Virus record (IMG/VR): IMGVR_UViG_3300030109_001059
Coordinates: 1-56,885 of that record
From: a virus
Reading direction: 5' to 3' (one strand)
Length of the DNA: 56,885 bases
Each line of letters opens with the position of its first letter. Position 1 is the first letter of the stretch. Position numbers and translations under genes: made by a program. The notes beneath the pieces are model-generated. The model was given only the letters and a program-made list of their open reading frames with translations. It made no database searches and had not been told where the DNA came from. Shown here one piece after another: positions 1 to 10,114 of this stretch.

Positions 1-372
1 AACGCTGCTCAGAAATTTATTTTGCAGTACGATCATTTTCGGCGGTGGTCTGCGTTGCGTGGTGTAGAGCTTATACCTCATTACACGCATTCTCGTAATA
101 AAGGTGATCCTAAGTATGGTGTGCAGATGTTGGCTCCGTTGTATCGTTTAGGTCGTATTCGGCTTGCAGGAAAACAAGGGACTAATGCTAGACCTAATTC
201 GTTAAGTTTAGTTAATGAAGTAACAAAATGGAATCCAGAAGGCACAGGGTCTAGAACTGATGACTGTGTAATGGCACAATGGTTTGTAGAACATAATCTG
301 GAGAAACTATACGTACCTGCAATTAAGCCGTTAAAACAATGGCGACCTACGTGGGTAACAGCAGAAAGCTAA
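1..372 (+). CDS. Terminase large subunit, C-terminal (nuclease) part, cut by window edge
   Basis: The frame is open from base 1, so the gene begins outside the window. The visible 123 residues fit the end of a packaging motor nuclease domain: the segment KYGVQMLAPLYRLGRIRLAG, an EVTKWNP segment and the acidic TDDCVMAQWF near the C-terminus, where terminase nucleases place metal-binding Asp residues. The portal gene follows after 4 bases, which supports the call. It does not resemble the other large terminase in the window (46210-47768), so two packaging motors are represented. Assignment rests on motif style and position, because the ATPase part is missing. Confidence 0.7.
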   Translation, partial: NAAQKFILQYDHFRRWSALRGVELIPHYTHSRNKGDPKYGVQMLAPLYRLGRIRLAGKQGTNARPNSLSLVNEVTKWNPEGTGSRTDDCVMAQWFVEHNLEKLYVPAIKPLKQWRPTWVTAES

Positions 373-376
373 AAAA

Positions 377-2146
377 TTGAAAACAGCAGAAGAAATTGTA
401 GACCTGTACTACACCCGTTCATCTAATAATGCTGGTGTAAAAGAAAAAATGCGGCATATACGTGACCATTACAATGGCGATGTTATTGTTCCGCTTCCTG
501 AAATAGATACGACAGAATCTTCTGCTGTAGCTAATTTGTTGGCGCAGGGTTTAGATCAAACTGCTATGCGTATAGCGTCAGTTACTCCTGATATTATTTG
601 CCCTCCTGAAGATGAAACATCTAAACAAGCTCAGAAATATTCTGCGATTCGTCGTAAAGCGTTGTTTGGTTGGTGGCAGAACTCAAGAATTGACATGCAA
701 CTGGCTAAAAGAGCACGTCATTTAATTGGGTATTCTAACACTATTGTTCAGATACGTTTTAATCAAGAAAAAGGATGTCCGACGTGGCATGTTCGTGACC
801 CGTTGACAGCGTATCCGTCTAATTTACGTGGCGCTGATAATATGACTCCTTCTGATTGCGTGTTTGGGTATGAACGTTCGTATGGTTGGGTTAGAAAATC
901 TTATCCTGAAGCTGCTTTGCGGTTTGCTGGCGTTTCTAACGCTCCGTTAGATAATGATAAACCGATTGAACTTATTGAGTATGTGGACCATGAAGAGTAT
1001 GTGCTTGTAGCGGTCCGGCATCCAGCTAATAGCGTTGGCATGTATTCACGTAATAATGATACTGGACCTGTTGTTGCTGAGTTAGAACGAACACCTAACC
1101 CTACAGGCGTATGCCCTGTCATTATGGCAGAACGTATTTCTTTAGATCAACCTAACGGCCAGTTTGATGGCATTCTTGGAATGTATCAACAGCAAGCAAA
1201 ACTTATGGCGTTGGAAGTGATAGCTGTCCAGAAAGGTATTTTTCCTGATACGTGGCTTGTTGGCCGTGCTGGTGAACAACCAAATATTGTTAACCCTGCT
1301 AATGGTTTAACTGGAGAAGTTGGTGTTATTCGTGGCGGTGATTTAAGAGATATGCAATTAAATGTAGGGTTTATGACGAACCCTGCGATTGATCGTTTAG
1401 AAAGGGCGCAACGTTTAACTGCTGGTGTCCCTGCCGAATTTGGTGGAGAATCTACTAGCAATATTCGTACTGGTCGTCGTGGCGACGCTGTGCTTTCTGC
1501 GGTTGTTGATTTTGCTGTGCAAGAATCTCAAAAAATACTTGCTCGTTCTTTAGAAGCAGAAAATAAAATAGCTATTGCTATGGCTAAATCGTATGCTGGC
1601 AATAAATCTAAATCGTTTTATGTTTCTATGAATAAAGTGAAAGGCAAAGTAGATTATGTCCCCAACAAACATTTTACAACCGACGACAACGTTGTTTCGT
1701 ACAGTCAAGCTGGCGCTGATATTAACAACCTTGTTATCGCTGGTGGTCAACGTTTGGCTATGGGTACAATGTCGAAAGAATCGTTTATGAAAATAGATCC
1801 TCTTGTTGAGGATGTTGAAGCTGAACTTGATTCTGTTACTGCGGAACAATTAGAAGGAAGTTTGCTTGCTAGTTTGCAGCAACAAGCAGCAGGAGGGGCA
1901 ATACCGCCTTCTGATCTTGCTCGAATTATTGATCTTGTTAAATCAGATAAAGCTGAACTTGCTGAAGCTGTTGAAAAAGTACAGCGTGAAGCGCAAGAAA
2001 GGCAAGCCACAATGGTTTCGCCTACATCCCCTGAAGCACAAGCTGGTATAGCCCAAGCCGGAGCAGGAGCAGAGGCAATGGCTAGTCCACCTCCTCCTGC
2101 TCAAGGTGGGGCTGGCGGTTTGCGTGAGTTGTTAGGAGCGTTGTAA
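377..2146 (+). CDS. Portal protein (part A)
   Basis: 589 aa, starting at TTG four bases after the terminase stop; no upstream ATG is available in this frame. The head-to-tail connector would form the ring through which DNA is packaged. The N-terminal third carries typical portal features: an RDHYNGD segment, an alpha-rich region, and DPLTAYPS around residue 145. The C-terminus is Ala/Gln-rich and then Pro-rich, probably disordered. Position directly after the terminase and before the capsid genes supports the role. It is unlike the 633-aa portal at 48353-50254 in sequence, although both end in Pro/Gln-rich tails. Confidence 0.8.
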   Translation: MKTAEEIVDLYYTRSSNNAGVKEKMRHIRDHYNGDVIVPLPEIDTTESSAVANLLAQGLDQTAMRIASVTPDIICPPEDETSKQAQKYSAIRRKALFGWWQNSRIDMQLAKRARHLIGYSNTIVQIRFNQEKGCPTWHVRDPLTAYPSNLRGADNMTPSDCVFGYERSYGWVRKSYPEAALRFAGVSNAPLDNDKPIELIEYVDHEEYVLVAVRHPANSVGMYSRNNDTGPVVAELERTPNPTGVCPVIMAERISLDQPNGQFDGILGMYQQQAKLMALEVIAVQKGIFPDTWLVGRAGEQPNIVNPANGLTGEVGVIRGGDLRDMQLNVGFMTNPAIDRLERAQRLTAGVPAEFGGESTSNIRTGRRGDAVLSAVVDFAVQESQKILARSLEAENKIAIAMAKSYAGNKSKSFYVSMNKVKGKVDYVPNKHFTTDDNVVSYSQAGADINNLVIAGGQRLAMGTMSKESFMKIDPLVEDVEAELDSVTAEQLEGSLLASLQQQAAGGAIPPSDLARIIDLVKSDKAELAEAVEKVQREAQERQATMVSPTSPEAQAGIAQAGAGAEAMASPPPPAQGGAGGLRELLGAL

Positions 2147-2514
2147 TGCCTAGAAAAGGTAAAGGACAAAAAATACAAACTGTTGCTGACCAACAGTATG
2201 GTAAAGTTAAAGAGCAACGTGAAGCGCAAGCTGTTGTTCCTTTGCCACGGATGGAAGAACCTCCTAGAGTTGCTATGAAAGCTGGTGAAGTTCCTTTTAA
2301 TAGGCCGACAGAACGACGCAATGAATCTGTGTTAACTCCTCAATCGACAAGACCTGCGAGTAGACCAATATCGACAACACGTAAATTTCAAATGTTGACT
2401 TCATTGCCTGTTTTAGAAAAAATGGCTTCTCAACGAGATGCTTCACCAGAGTTGAGGCAAATAGTTCGTGAGATGCGTGTAGCGATTGGACCTATAGAAG
2501 AACTAGGTTCGTAA
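2146..2514 (+). CDS. Hypothetical basic, Pro/Arg-rich protein
   Basis: 122 aa. The ATG overlaps the portal stop (TAATG), suggesting coupled translation. The N-terminus is Lys/Arg-rich (MPRKGKGQK), the middle is Pro/Arg/Thr-rich and low in complexity, and only the last 35 residues look helical. No family recognised. Its place between the portal and a giant virion protein suggests a minor virion or assembly factor; this is inference only. Confidence 0.6.
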   Translation: MPRKGKGQKIQTVADQQYGKVKEQREAQAVVPLPRMEEPPRVAMKAGEVPFNRPTERRNESVLTPQSTRPASRPISTTRKFQMLTSLPVLEKMASQRDASPELRQIVREMRVAIGPIEELGS

Positions 2515-2515
2515 C

Positions 2516-5500
2516 GTGGGCTTGTACGATTATCTTAAAGACAAAGCAGGCGACGCACAAAATCTTGTTGACAAGATTATTCCTGATCCGATACAAGAAG
2601 CAGCAAAAAGTGTTCCTATTTATGGGGAATTGTTTCAACCTCAACGTGCTGTTACTGAAACGCTTAGACCTTTTGTAGCTACTACTAATCTTTTTCGTGG
2701 CGCTGGAGGCACAGTTGTTGTAATAGGTAAAAACCTTTTATTTGATAGTGGAAGACAAATTTTTGGTAATGGCGACAGGGTAGCTCTTTGGGAAGATCCG
2801 TTAGCTGCAATAATTCAATACGGTAGAGAAGACATAGCACGTGATATTTTAGGTTTACCTCTTGACCCTGAAAATGAAGGCATGGGATCTGGCTATGGAT
2901 TGTTTGCCTCTAAAGGTTTAGGTGGCGGTACTTTTGGTTTAGTTCCAGAAGAAATACGTGATGTTACAAGACCTGCTGTTCAAGAAGGCGTAGAAGGTTT
3001 GCATTGGGCTTTTAATAATTTAGTAGATAATCCATTGTCAATGACATTTACGATGATAGCTAGAGTGCAGGACGCAGCAGGAAATAACCCTTTAAATTTG
3101 CTTGATTACAATACGTACAGTGTTTTATTTGACGCTAACGAATGGAAACAAGCATACGATGTTGCATGGGTTCAAGAACGTTCAGCAGGTCAAGCGTTAG
3201 CTACTGGTGTATATGCAATAGATCCATTTGATGAAGAAGCTTATAACGCTATTAAAACAAACGATTTATTTACTGTTATTTCAGGTACAGCAGATTTAAT
3301 TAAAGAATGGAAAGATCCTTTAGGAAGAATTGTTAGAGGAATTAAGCTCATATCACGTGGTGAAACGGCAATAGTTAAGTTAAACGACGCTGGAGATCTT
3401 GTAAGAATATATGATTATGGTGTTCCGTTTATGCCAGTTCGTCAAGCTATGCCTAATAAAATATGGGTTGTTGAAGGAACTGGCAATGTTCGTAAAATTG
3501 TTTACGATAAAGATATAACAACGTCAGCGATTCAAAAACCAGATAGTTTAACGCCTCCTCAAGGGATGGTTTCTAAAGTTAAAGATCGGTTTAATAAGCC
3601 TAATAATTTAACTGAACAAGATTTAGCGTTGCGTAAAACTGTTACAACTGAACAAGCTAAAGGTATGGCTGAAAGCAAATGGTTTAATGACACGTGGAAT
3701 ACGGTTATGGACGCTGTTCCTGATAATAAATTTTCTGCACAGTATAAGTCTAGTAAAATTGTTTCTACTGACGCTGACCAAACATTAATTAATGAACGTG
3801 GTGTTCGTTGGAGACAAGCTGCTGGTAGGAAAAATAATACTAAATTACCTGAGCGTGTGCAGACAGCGTTAGCTACTGCTCCTAGTAAACTTGCTGCTCA
3901 AAGAATTTTGCGTGAGTATTTAGGCGATACAACTGTTAAGGGTGAAATAGCAGAAGTTATTAGGCAAGCTGGCGCTGTTTTAATAGATAGTGATTATGGT
4001 AAGAGAATTAAATTATTAGATGACGTTGATCGTGCTATAACTAGGGCAAGAAAACGTATTGACGGTACTAACGGTAAAATATCTACGTTAAGAAATAGAA
4101 TTGAAAAGTTACAAGAAAAACGTGAATTAATTTCTACAGAAGTTCAGCCTATTGAAATACAACAAGCACGTAGAATTTCTGATTCGTTTGAAGGTGGTAT
4201 TGAATCTGTAGATGATACTCGTCGGCGTATTCTTAAAACTAGGCGTGCTGCTAATACCAGAGAAATAAATGCTCTTAAACAAGAAATAGAAGATTTAAAA
4301 GTTCAACGAGTTAAAGATGAAAATTTTGTTCGGGAAGAATCTGTTAGAAACGATGCGTTAGAAGCGGAATTAAAAATTGAAGGTCAAGTTTTTAATGATG
4401 TTCATTGGGAATACCATTTTGATTTTTATAATCAGATTAAAGTATCGCAACAAAAGAAAGTTACTTTAGATGCTAACGGCGATGTGTCGCTTCCTAAATC
4501 GCAAGTTGATGAATGGGATGATTTAGATAGAATTACTGCTCAAATTGTTGTAGATAAAATTGTTGAAGATGCTTTGTTGGCTGACAATATTGTTAAATCT
4601 GTTGGCAATAGAAAAATTTATCAACCGATTGGTGTAGTTCATAGGAATCATTTAAATAAAGTAAAAGAAACTACTGGCAATAAATTTACGTCTAATCATG
4701 ACACTGTTGTTACTACTTTTGATAAGGCGTATTCAAATCCGTCTGTGTTTTTGCCTTTGGGAATAAAGGCTTTAAAAATATTTACTAGCCGTGTGCCTCA
4801 AGGCTTAATCCATTTTACTGATTTAGGTGGGCAATCTACGATTATGTTTGAGCGTGCTATTGAAGACGCTTCAGAATTTGTTATTGGTGGGAAAAGATTG
4901 CTTTCTGAAAAAGAAGCTGTAGAAATTTTAGGCAAATGGAATGAATATGTTTTTAAAGGTGAAGATTACTCAACGTTTGTTGAATATTACACAGCAACAA
5001 TGAACAAATTGATTTACAGGGCTGAAGGCATGATGCGTAAACAAGATATTAAAGTTTATGACGATACAGGCGCATTAGTTGATATACCTAAAGACTATCT
5101 TGTTAAGCAATTAAATGGCGCTCAAAAAGATTTTCTTAATAGGTTAGATAATAAAGAATTTAAACCTATTGATATGAGTGAAACTAAGTACACTGTTGAT
5201 GAAACTGGGATGCGTGGCAAACGTATATACGATAAAGATGGTCAACTTGTAACAGAACGTAAAGCGTATACTGAGGAGCATACGTATACTAACGTTCCTG
5301 TTAATGAAGGCATACATACGTATACGTATAATTTAAGTTTAGCTCAGTTAGCTGAATGTTCTATTATTCCTAGATTTGATTTGTTGCAACGTGAAATTAA
5401 TAGATCAATGAATAGAACTGATTATTTTGGTAGCGGTAAACGTGGAACGCAAAAAGAAGGAAAGTTAGTAGATCTTAAACGAAGCAAATACGCTAAGGCA

Positions 5501-8500
5501 GTTCCTGTGGCTGCTAAAGGTTTACAGGAAGTTTGGACTGCTGGTAAATTGTTAACGCCTCGTTGGACTGTGCGTGTGTTAACTGATGAAAAGTTGCGTG
5601 CTGCTGCTGTCATGGGAGTACTACCTATGTTAGGTACGCTTAACAAAGGGTTTAATCGTTGGGTTCAAAATATGCAAGCACGTGGTTTGAATTTGACTGA
5701 TGAAGGTTTTTCTGTTGCGTTGCGAAATGAATTAAATAAAGATTTTGCAAAAAGTAAAGACGTGCCAAAAGTTTCTAATGATGCGACGTTAATAGATATA
5801 GTTAAATTTGTTGAAGAACGAGGTTTAAATTTAGAAGCTGTTATGGATAGTGCTTCTGCTCGTTATATAGAAGACGCTTTAAGAGCTAAAGAAGAAGCTA
5901 CTAAAATAAGCCCTTCACGTAGAAAAGGTCTTGGCATAACTGCACGTGCGCTTGTAGGGGGTATGGTTAATCCTTTGCTTGGTGCTGGTTGGGGTTTTAG
6001 ATATTGGAAAAACCGTACTAAGAATTTACAAAAGTATGCTGTTAAAAGTTCAGCAGCGCAATTAGCGAATGCGTTTCAAATTGACGCTGCACGTATAATA
6101 GGAGAAGCAGCAGATGATATAACTGTTATAGAACTTGCTGAACGTTTAAGTTCTAGTGGCGATCAGTTGTTAAAAGATTTAGCGTGGCTTGAAGATGAAT
6201 ATAATTTTGGTTTGTCTTGGGCTGATAAAGATAAGGTTGTTAGTTTATTTGACCAAGCTGATATGTGGTGGGAAAAAGCTGGTTACCCTAGACAAACTAT
6301 TGGTAACGCAACTTTTGGTAATGCGTGGGGTTCTGATTTAAGGTTCCAACGCATGTCTCAAAGGCAGTTATCTAGCGCTAATAGTCTTGACACATCTATG
6401 CGTGGACCTGTTGCTGCTGCTAAACGCCAAATAAATGAAAACATAGGTGAAGGATGGGAAATTGTTGATGTTCTTAAAGAAGGTGTTACTGCTTCTCAGA
6501 TGAGAACAGCGTGGACACGTACTTATATGCAGATGTCACGTACAGGTACTAACGAAATATCATTTTACAACATTATGTATAATGACAGTTTGTCTCACGT
6601 GCAAAAAGTTGAAGCTATCGCTGCTTTAATTGAAAACACGCCTCGTTTGCAACGTAAGTATCAAATAAAAGGTTATGAAGGAAAAGGCGCTGATAGAAAA
6701 ATATTTAAAGAAATAGCTGAAGACGCTATTGATGAAGTTAATGATTTTCTTCCTCCTGAATATTTCCCTGATTTGCGTGCCAAGGTGCGTGCAGGTGAGG
6801 AAATTAGTTGGGATGATGTTAAATCGACATTAACTGATCCAGAGTTTATAGCTAGACATGGATTTGATGGTAGTAAAGCTAACGAAATTATTGCTCAAAT
6901 TCGTATAAAAGATAACTCTTCACGTGGAGGGTTTGGTAAAGCTAGAGATTCTATTAGTCAACCATCAGCAAAACAAGAAGGTTTTATAAAATGGACACGT
7001 GATTTGATTGATAAAACATTTCAAAATCTTGGCACAGGCGCAGCAGATGATATTTCAAGAGGACCATTTTTTGAATCTAGGTATAGGACGCATTTAATAG
7101 ATAGCGCAGCGCCTTACGCTAAAGCTGACGGCACGTATGATTTAACGCCTGCTGATATTATTCGTATGGAAGACGAAGCACGTAAAGCAGCTTTTAAAGA
7201 TACTAGAGAAGTTATGTATGAGCTAGCTGAACACAGCGAATTTGCTGAAATGGTTGGTTTTATGTCGCCGTTCTTTAATGCGTGGCAAGAAGTTATTGGC
7301 AGGTGGGCTGGGCTAGCTATAGAAAACCCTGCGTTTGCTTACAAAGGTGTCCGGTTGTTTACTAAAGATGATGTTGAACTGCCGATCCTAGGGTTGACAC
7401 AAGAAGAAGATCAATACGGAAATTTAAATGTTGTGTTTAGACCTAAAGATAGCGCTCTTGCATCGTTGTTAGTTAATCCTAAATTTACTAATAGTATTAG
7501 TGACGCTGCTAATCAGGTGTTGCCTAGTTCTCCTATTGGTAGTGTCGGTGAGCTTGTTGACGAGGTTGGAATTAAGTTAGATAAAGATGGGTTGTTTACG
7601 ATGTTGACTAAAACAACTCCTAGTGCTGGCCCGTTTATTACGTTGCCTTTACGAACGTTTATGTTTGATTTTAAAAAACCTGAAATAGAAAAAGTTGCTG
7701 GATGGATGTTCCCATTTGGCCACCCAGATGGAAACTTTGTTGAACGTTTTGTTCAAGAATTTACTCCGTCATGGGCCGATCATTTATACTACACAGCGTT
7801 AGATCCAGATAATCCTTTCCGTTTTGGCAATAAACAAAACTACGGATTGACCATGATTGATATGGTGACTTACCTTGACGTTAAAGCTAGAGAAGCAGGA
7901 ACTCCTTACGACTACACTGACCCTGAAGTACAAAGTAGTGTTATAGCTAAAGCTGAAGAAATGACACAAAGTGTCGGGTTTTTAAAGTTTCTTGCAACTA
8001 CTGTAATACCTGTAGCTTCTGCTGAAGGTTCTCCGTATGAACCGTATATTATAAAATTAAATCAATTAGAAGAACATGGTAGAGTCATAGGAAAAGAACC
8101 TGAATGGGCTGTTAACCAATTCCTCAGTATTTACGGTGAAGAGTTTTTCTTTCTAAGCGGTAACGCAACTAGAAACGCTAAAGGTGTTGCTCCGACAATA
8201 GAGTCGTTTAAATTATCTCAAGAACATAAAGATTTTATAGAAAAATATCCTGTAATGACTTCTGTTGTAACTAATTCTTTGCGTGTTAGCGCTATTGAAG
8301 ATGGAGCGTTTTCACCGGCTGTTCAACAAATTTTTATGAATGAAGGATGGCGTGAAATTTATACGCCTGAAGAATTTATTAAACAGACAGAAGTGTCACG
8401 TGGGTATACTGAATTAAACGCTTGGAAAGATAGTCCGATAGATGGTGTAGAAGGAAGCCCGTCTTATAATCAATTGTTGTATGCTAATGATGGGTTAAGT

Positions 8501-8905
8501 AATTCGCCTTCTGCTGCTGTTCATTCTGGTTTGAAGCTATATTATGATCTTAAAAAAGCAGAACTTAGTGAAAAATATCCGTTGTTTGGTGAAGCGATTG
8601 AAGAATTTAGTTCTTCTAATTATATTGCTGAGGTGATGGAAGGCGCTAGGGCTTTGGTTGAAGAACCGTCGTTAGCGTATAAGCCTTGGATTGGTAGCCT
8701 TGTAGAGTATTTAGATATTCGGAACGATTTTGAAAATGATTTGAGAAGGTTGCCTAGTAGTTCTTTGGAAGCTGATAACAATAGGTTATTAATGTATGAG
8801 TGGGATCAAGTTAGATCTGAATTTGCTACTAGGCCAGATTTTGCTTTGTTTTATTCAAGGTTTTTAGAGAATGATCTTATTCCCAAGAACAGTTGGGCAG
8901 ACTAG
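2516..8905 (+). CDS. Giant virion protein, 2129 aa (part A), putative internal/ejection protein
   Basis: 2129 aa from GTG one base after the previous stop. It is probably a structural protein carried in the particle and delivered with the DNA, as the largest proteins of podoviruses often are; that role is inferred from size, position and lack of tape-measure features. A strongly charged coiled-coil region lies about residues 510-620. A late segment has SPFFNAWQEV in a helical stretch near residue 1590, echoing PFWTWQKN in the other giant protein (20614-26139). I see no clear peptidase, transglycosylase or polymerase motif. Codons are strongly A/T-ending (TTA, AAA, GAA), unlike the giant gene of part B. 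Confidence 0.75.
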   Translation: MGLYDYLKDKAGDAQNLVDKIIPDPIQEAAKSVPIYGELFQPQRAVTETLRPFVATTNLFRGAGGTVVVIGKNLLFDSGRQIFGNGDRVALWEDPLAAIIQYGREDIARDILGLPLDPENEGMGSGYGLFASKGLGGGTFGLVPEEIRDVTRPAVQEGVEGLHWAFNNLVDNPLSMTFTMIARVQDAAGNNPLNLLDYNTYSVLFDANEWKQAYDVAWVQERSAGQALATGVYAIDPFDEEAYNAIKTNDLFTVISGTADLIKEWKDPLGRIVRGIKLISRGETAIVKLNDAGDLVRIYDYGVPFMPVRQAMPNKIWVVEGTGNVRKIVYDKDITTSAIQKPDSLTPPQGMVSKVKDRFNKPNNLTEQDLALRKTVTTEQAKGMAESKWFNDTWNTVMDAVPDNKFSAQYKSSKIVSTDADQTLINERGVRWRQAAGRKNNTKLPERVQTALATAPSKLAAQRILREYLGDTTVKGEIAEVIRQAGAVLIDSDYGKRIKLLDDVDRAITRARKRIDGTNGKISTLRNRIEKLQEKRELISTEVQPIEIQQARRISDSFEGGIESVDDTRRRILKTRRAANTREINALKQEIEDLKVQRVKDENFVREESVRNDALEAELKIEGQVFNDVHWEYHFDFYNQIKVSQQKKVTLDANGDVSLPKSQVDEWDDLDRITAQIVVDKIVEDALLADNIVKSVGNRKIYQPIGVVHRNHLNKVKETTGNKFTSNHDTVVTTFDKAYSNPSVFLPLGIKALKIFTSRVPQGLIHFTDLGGQSTIMFERAIEDASEFVIGGKRLLSEKEAVEILGKWNEYVFKGEDYSTFVEYYTATMNKLIYRAEGMMRKQDIKVYDDTGALVDIPKDYLVKQLNGAQKDFLNRLDNKEFKPIDMSETKYTVDETGMRGKRIYDKDGQLVTERKAYTEEHTYTNVPVNEGIHTYTYNLSLAQLAECSIIPRFDLLQREINRSMNRTDYFGSGKRGTQKEGKLVDLKRSKYAKAVPVAAKGLQEVWTAGKLLTPRWTVRVLTDEKLRAAAVMGVLPMLGTLNKGFNRWVQNMQARGLNLTDEGFSVALRNELNKDFAKSKDVPKVSNDATLIDIVKFVEERGLNLEAVMDSASARYIEDALRAKEEATKISPSRRKGLGITARALVGGMVNPLLGAGWGFRYWKNRTKNLQKYAVKSSAAQLANAFQIDAARIIGEAADDITVIELAERLSSSGDQLLKDLAWLEDEYNFGLSWADKDKVVSLFDQADMWWEKAGYPRQTIGNATFGNAWGSDLRFQRMSQRQLSSANSLDTSMRGPVAAAKRQINENIGEGWEIVDVLKEGVTASQMRTAWTRTYMQMSRTGTNEISFYNIMYNDSLSHVQKVEAIAALIENTPRLQRKYQIKGYEGKGADRKIFKEIAEDAIDEVNDFLPPEYFPDLRAKVRAGEEISWDDVKSTLTDPEFIARHGFDGSKANEIIAQIRIKDNSSRGGFGKARDSISQPSAKQEGFIKWTRDLIDKTFQNLGTGAADDISRGPFFESRYRTHLIDSAAPYAKADGTYDLTPADIIRMEDEARKAAFKDTREVMYELAEHSEFAEMVGFMSPFFNAWQEVIGRWAGLAIENPAFAYKGVRLFTKDDVELPILGLTQEEDQYGNLNVVFRPKDSALASLLVNPKFTNSISDAANQVLPSSPIGSVGELVDEVGIKLDKDGLFTMLTKTTPSAGPFITLPLRTFMFDFKKPEIEKVAGWMFPFGHPDGNFVERFVQEFTPSWADHLYYTALDPDNPFRFGNKQNYGLTMIDMVTYLDVKAREAGTPYDYTDPEVQSSVIAKAEEMTQSVGFLKFLATTVIPVASAEGSPYEPYIIKLNQLEEHGRVIGKEPEWAVNQFLSIYGEEFFFLSGNATRNAKGVAPTIESFKLSQEHKDFIEKYPVMTSVVTNSLRVSAIEDGAFSPAVQQIFMNEGWREIYTPEEFIKQTEVSRGYTELNAWKDSPIDGVEGSPSYNQLLYANDGLSNSPSAAVHSGLKLYYDLKKAELSEKYPLFGEAIEEFSSSNYIAEVMEGARALVEEPSLAYKPWIGSLVEYLDIRNDFENDLRRLPSSSLEADNNRLLMYEWDQVRSEFATRPDFALFYSRFLENDLIPKNSWAD

Positions 8906-8914
8906 GATAGTGTT

Positions 8915-10057
8915 ATGGAGTTAAGCAATAAAGCTAAAGATAATTTAAAGAGAATATTCGGCGACAACATAGCTGAGCAAATTATTGCACAGTATGAATC
9001 TGTTGAAGATTCTATAATTTTTAAACAAATTGAAAAAAGTTGGGAAACTGATTTTGCAAGTATCGAAGAATATGATGCAAACTCGTTGCTTACACAACCG
9101 GAAATACTTGGACTTTTTAATCAAACAATTCTTGAAAATAATAAATTAATAGGACTTAGTTCAGTAAATCCTGAAGGTGTTACTAAAGGTGAATTAGATA
9201 GTTTTCTTATAGAGGTAAGAGACAGCGATGAGTTTAAAAGTGTTTTGTCGTTAACTACTCCTACTTTGGGAACAATTAATCCTGAAATGGTTAGAGAAGG
9301 ATTTATCCCTGAAGGCACAGAAGGGGTAGTAGCACCAGCTACGTCTTTGGGAGTTAGACCTACACCAGAAACTACTTATAGTACTGATGAGGAAGAAGCG
9401 TTAGCTGAGCTTTTTTCTGAAACTGATGAATGGTTTATTAAAGAAAATATAGGTGAAGTACTTAATTATTTGCCAGATGACCAGAAAGCATTAATAGCTA
9501 TTGAATTAGCGTTTGTGAATATTGGCAATATGGGCGATATTTTTAGGTCTGATGGTTCGTTTGACAATACTGCGTTTAATAACCAGATGCTAGAAGCGTA
9601 TAGAATGATGGAAATTGCTAAACCTACGTTGCCTGTTACTGATGTAGGTGGTGTTCCAGTACCTGCCCAGTTTGGTACTGGTGATCCGACAACGTTTAAT
9701 ATTTTAACTGGTCAAAGCGGAAGAACAGTAGAAGAAATACAAGCCTTATTTGAATTAGGTATAACTCAAGAACGAGAAGAAGAAGGTTATAAAGATTACG
9801 ACCCTGTGTATTTAATGGATGCTGTTAATAACAAAGCTGGCCAGATGTTAGGTATTGAATTAACAGAAGCGCAGAAACGAGCGTTTGTTGTTTTTATGAA
9901 AGAAACAGTTGACCATTATTATACTGATAATATGCAAATGCCTATGGTAGATTCTCAAGCTAAAAAGTTTGTGCAAGAAGAGTTCCCTAAATTGTCTCTA
10001 GCTGAAGCTGAGGGTTCGACTATTAGAGCTATTGAAGCTGCTGTTAGGAATATGTAA
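8915..10057 (+). CDS. Hypothetical acidic virion-module protein
   Basis: 380 aa, ATG nine bases after the giant gene's stop. The sequence is acidic and mostly helical, with no Cys and no membrane segment. Residues near 150-165 form an acidic stretch (STDEEEALAELFSET). No family recognised. Co-directional packing between the giant protein and the virion lysozyme implies a structural or assembly role. Confidence 0.65.
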   Translation: MELSNKAKDNLKRIFGDNIAEQIIAQYESVEDSIIFKQIEKSWETDFASIEEYDANSLLTQPEILGLFNQTILENNKLIGLSSVNPEGVTKGELDSFLIEVRDSDEFKSVLSLTTPTLGTINPEMVREGFIPEGTEGVVAPATSLGVRPTPETTYSTDEEEALAELFSETDEWFIKENIGEVLNYLPDDQKALIAIELAFVNIGNMGDIFRSDGSFDNTAFNNQMLEAYRMMEIAKPTLPVTDVGGVPVPAQFGTGDPTTFNILTGQSGRTVEEIQALFELGITQEREEEGYKDYDPVYLMDAVNNKAGQMLGIELTEAQKRAFVVFMKETVDHYYTDNMQMPMVDSQAKKFVQEEFPKLSLAEAEGSTIRAIEAAVRNM

Positions 10058-10114
10058 TGATAGATTTGGGTTATGTTTTTGCGTTGGTTGGTAGTGTTGC
10101 TGATGGGAGGCACT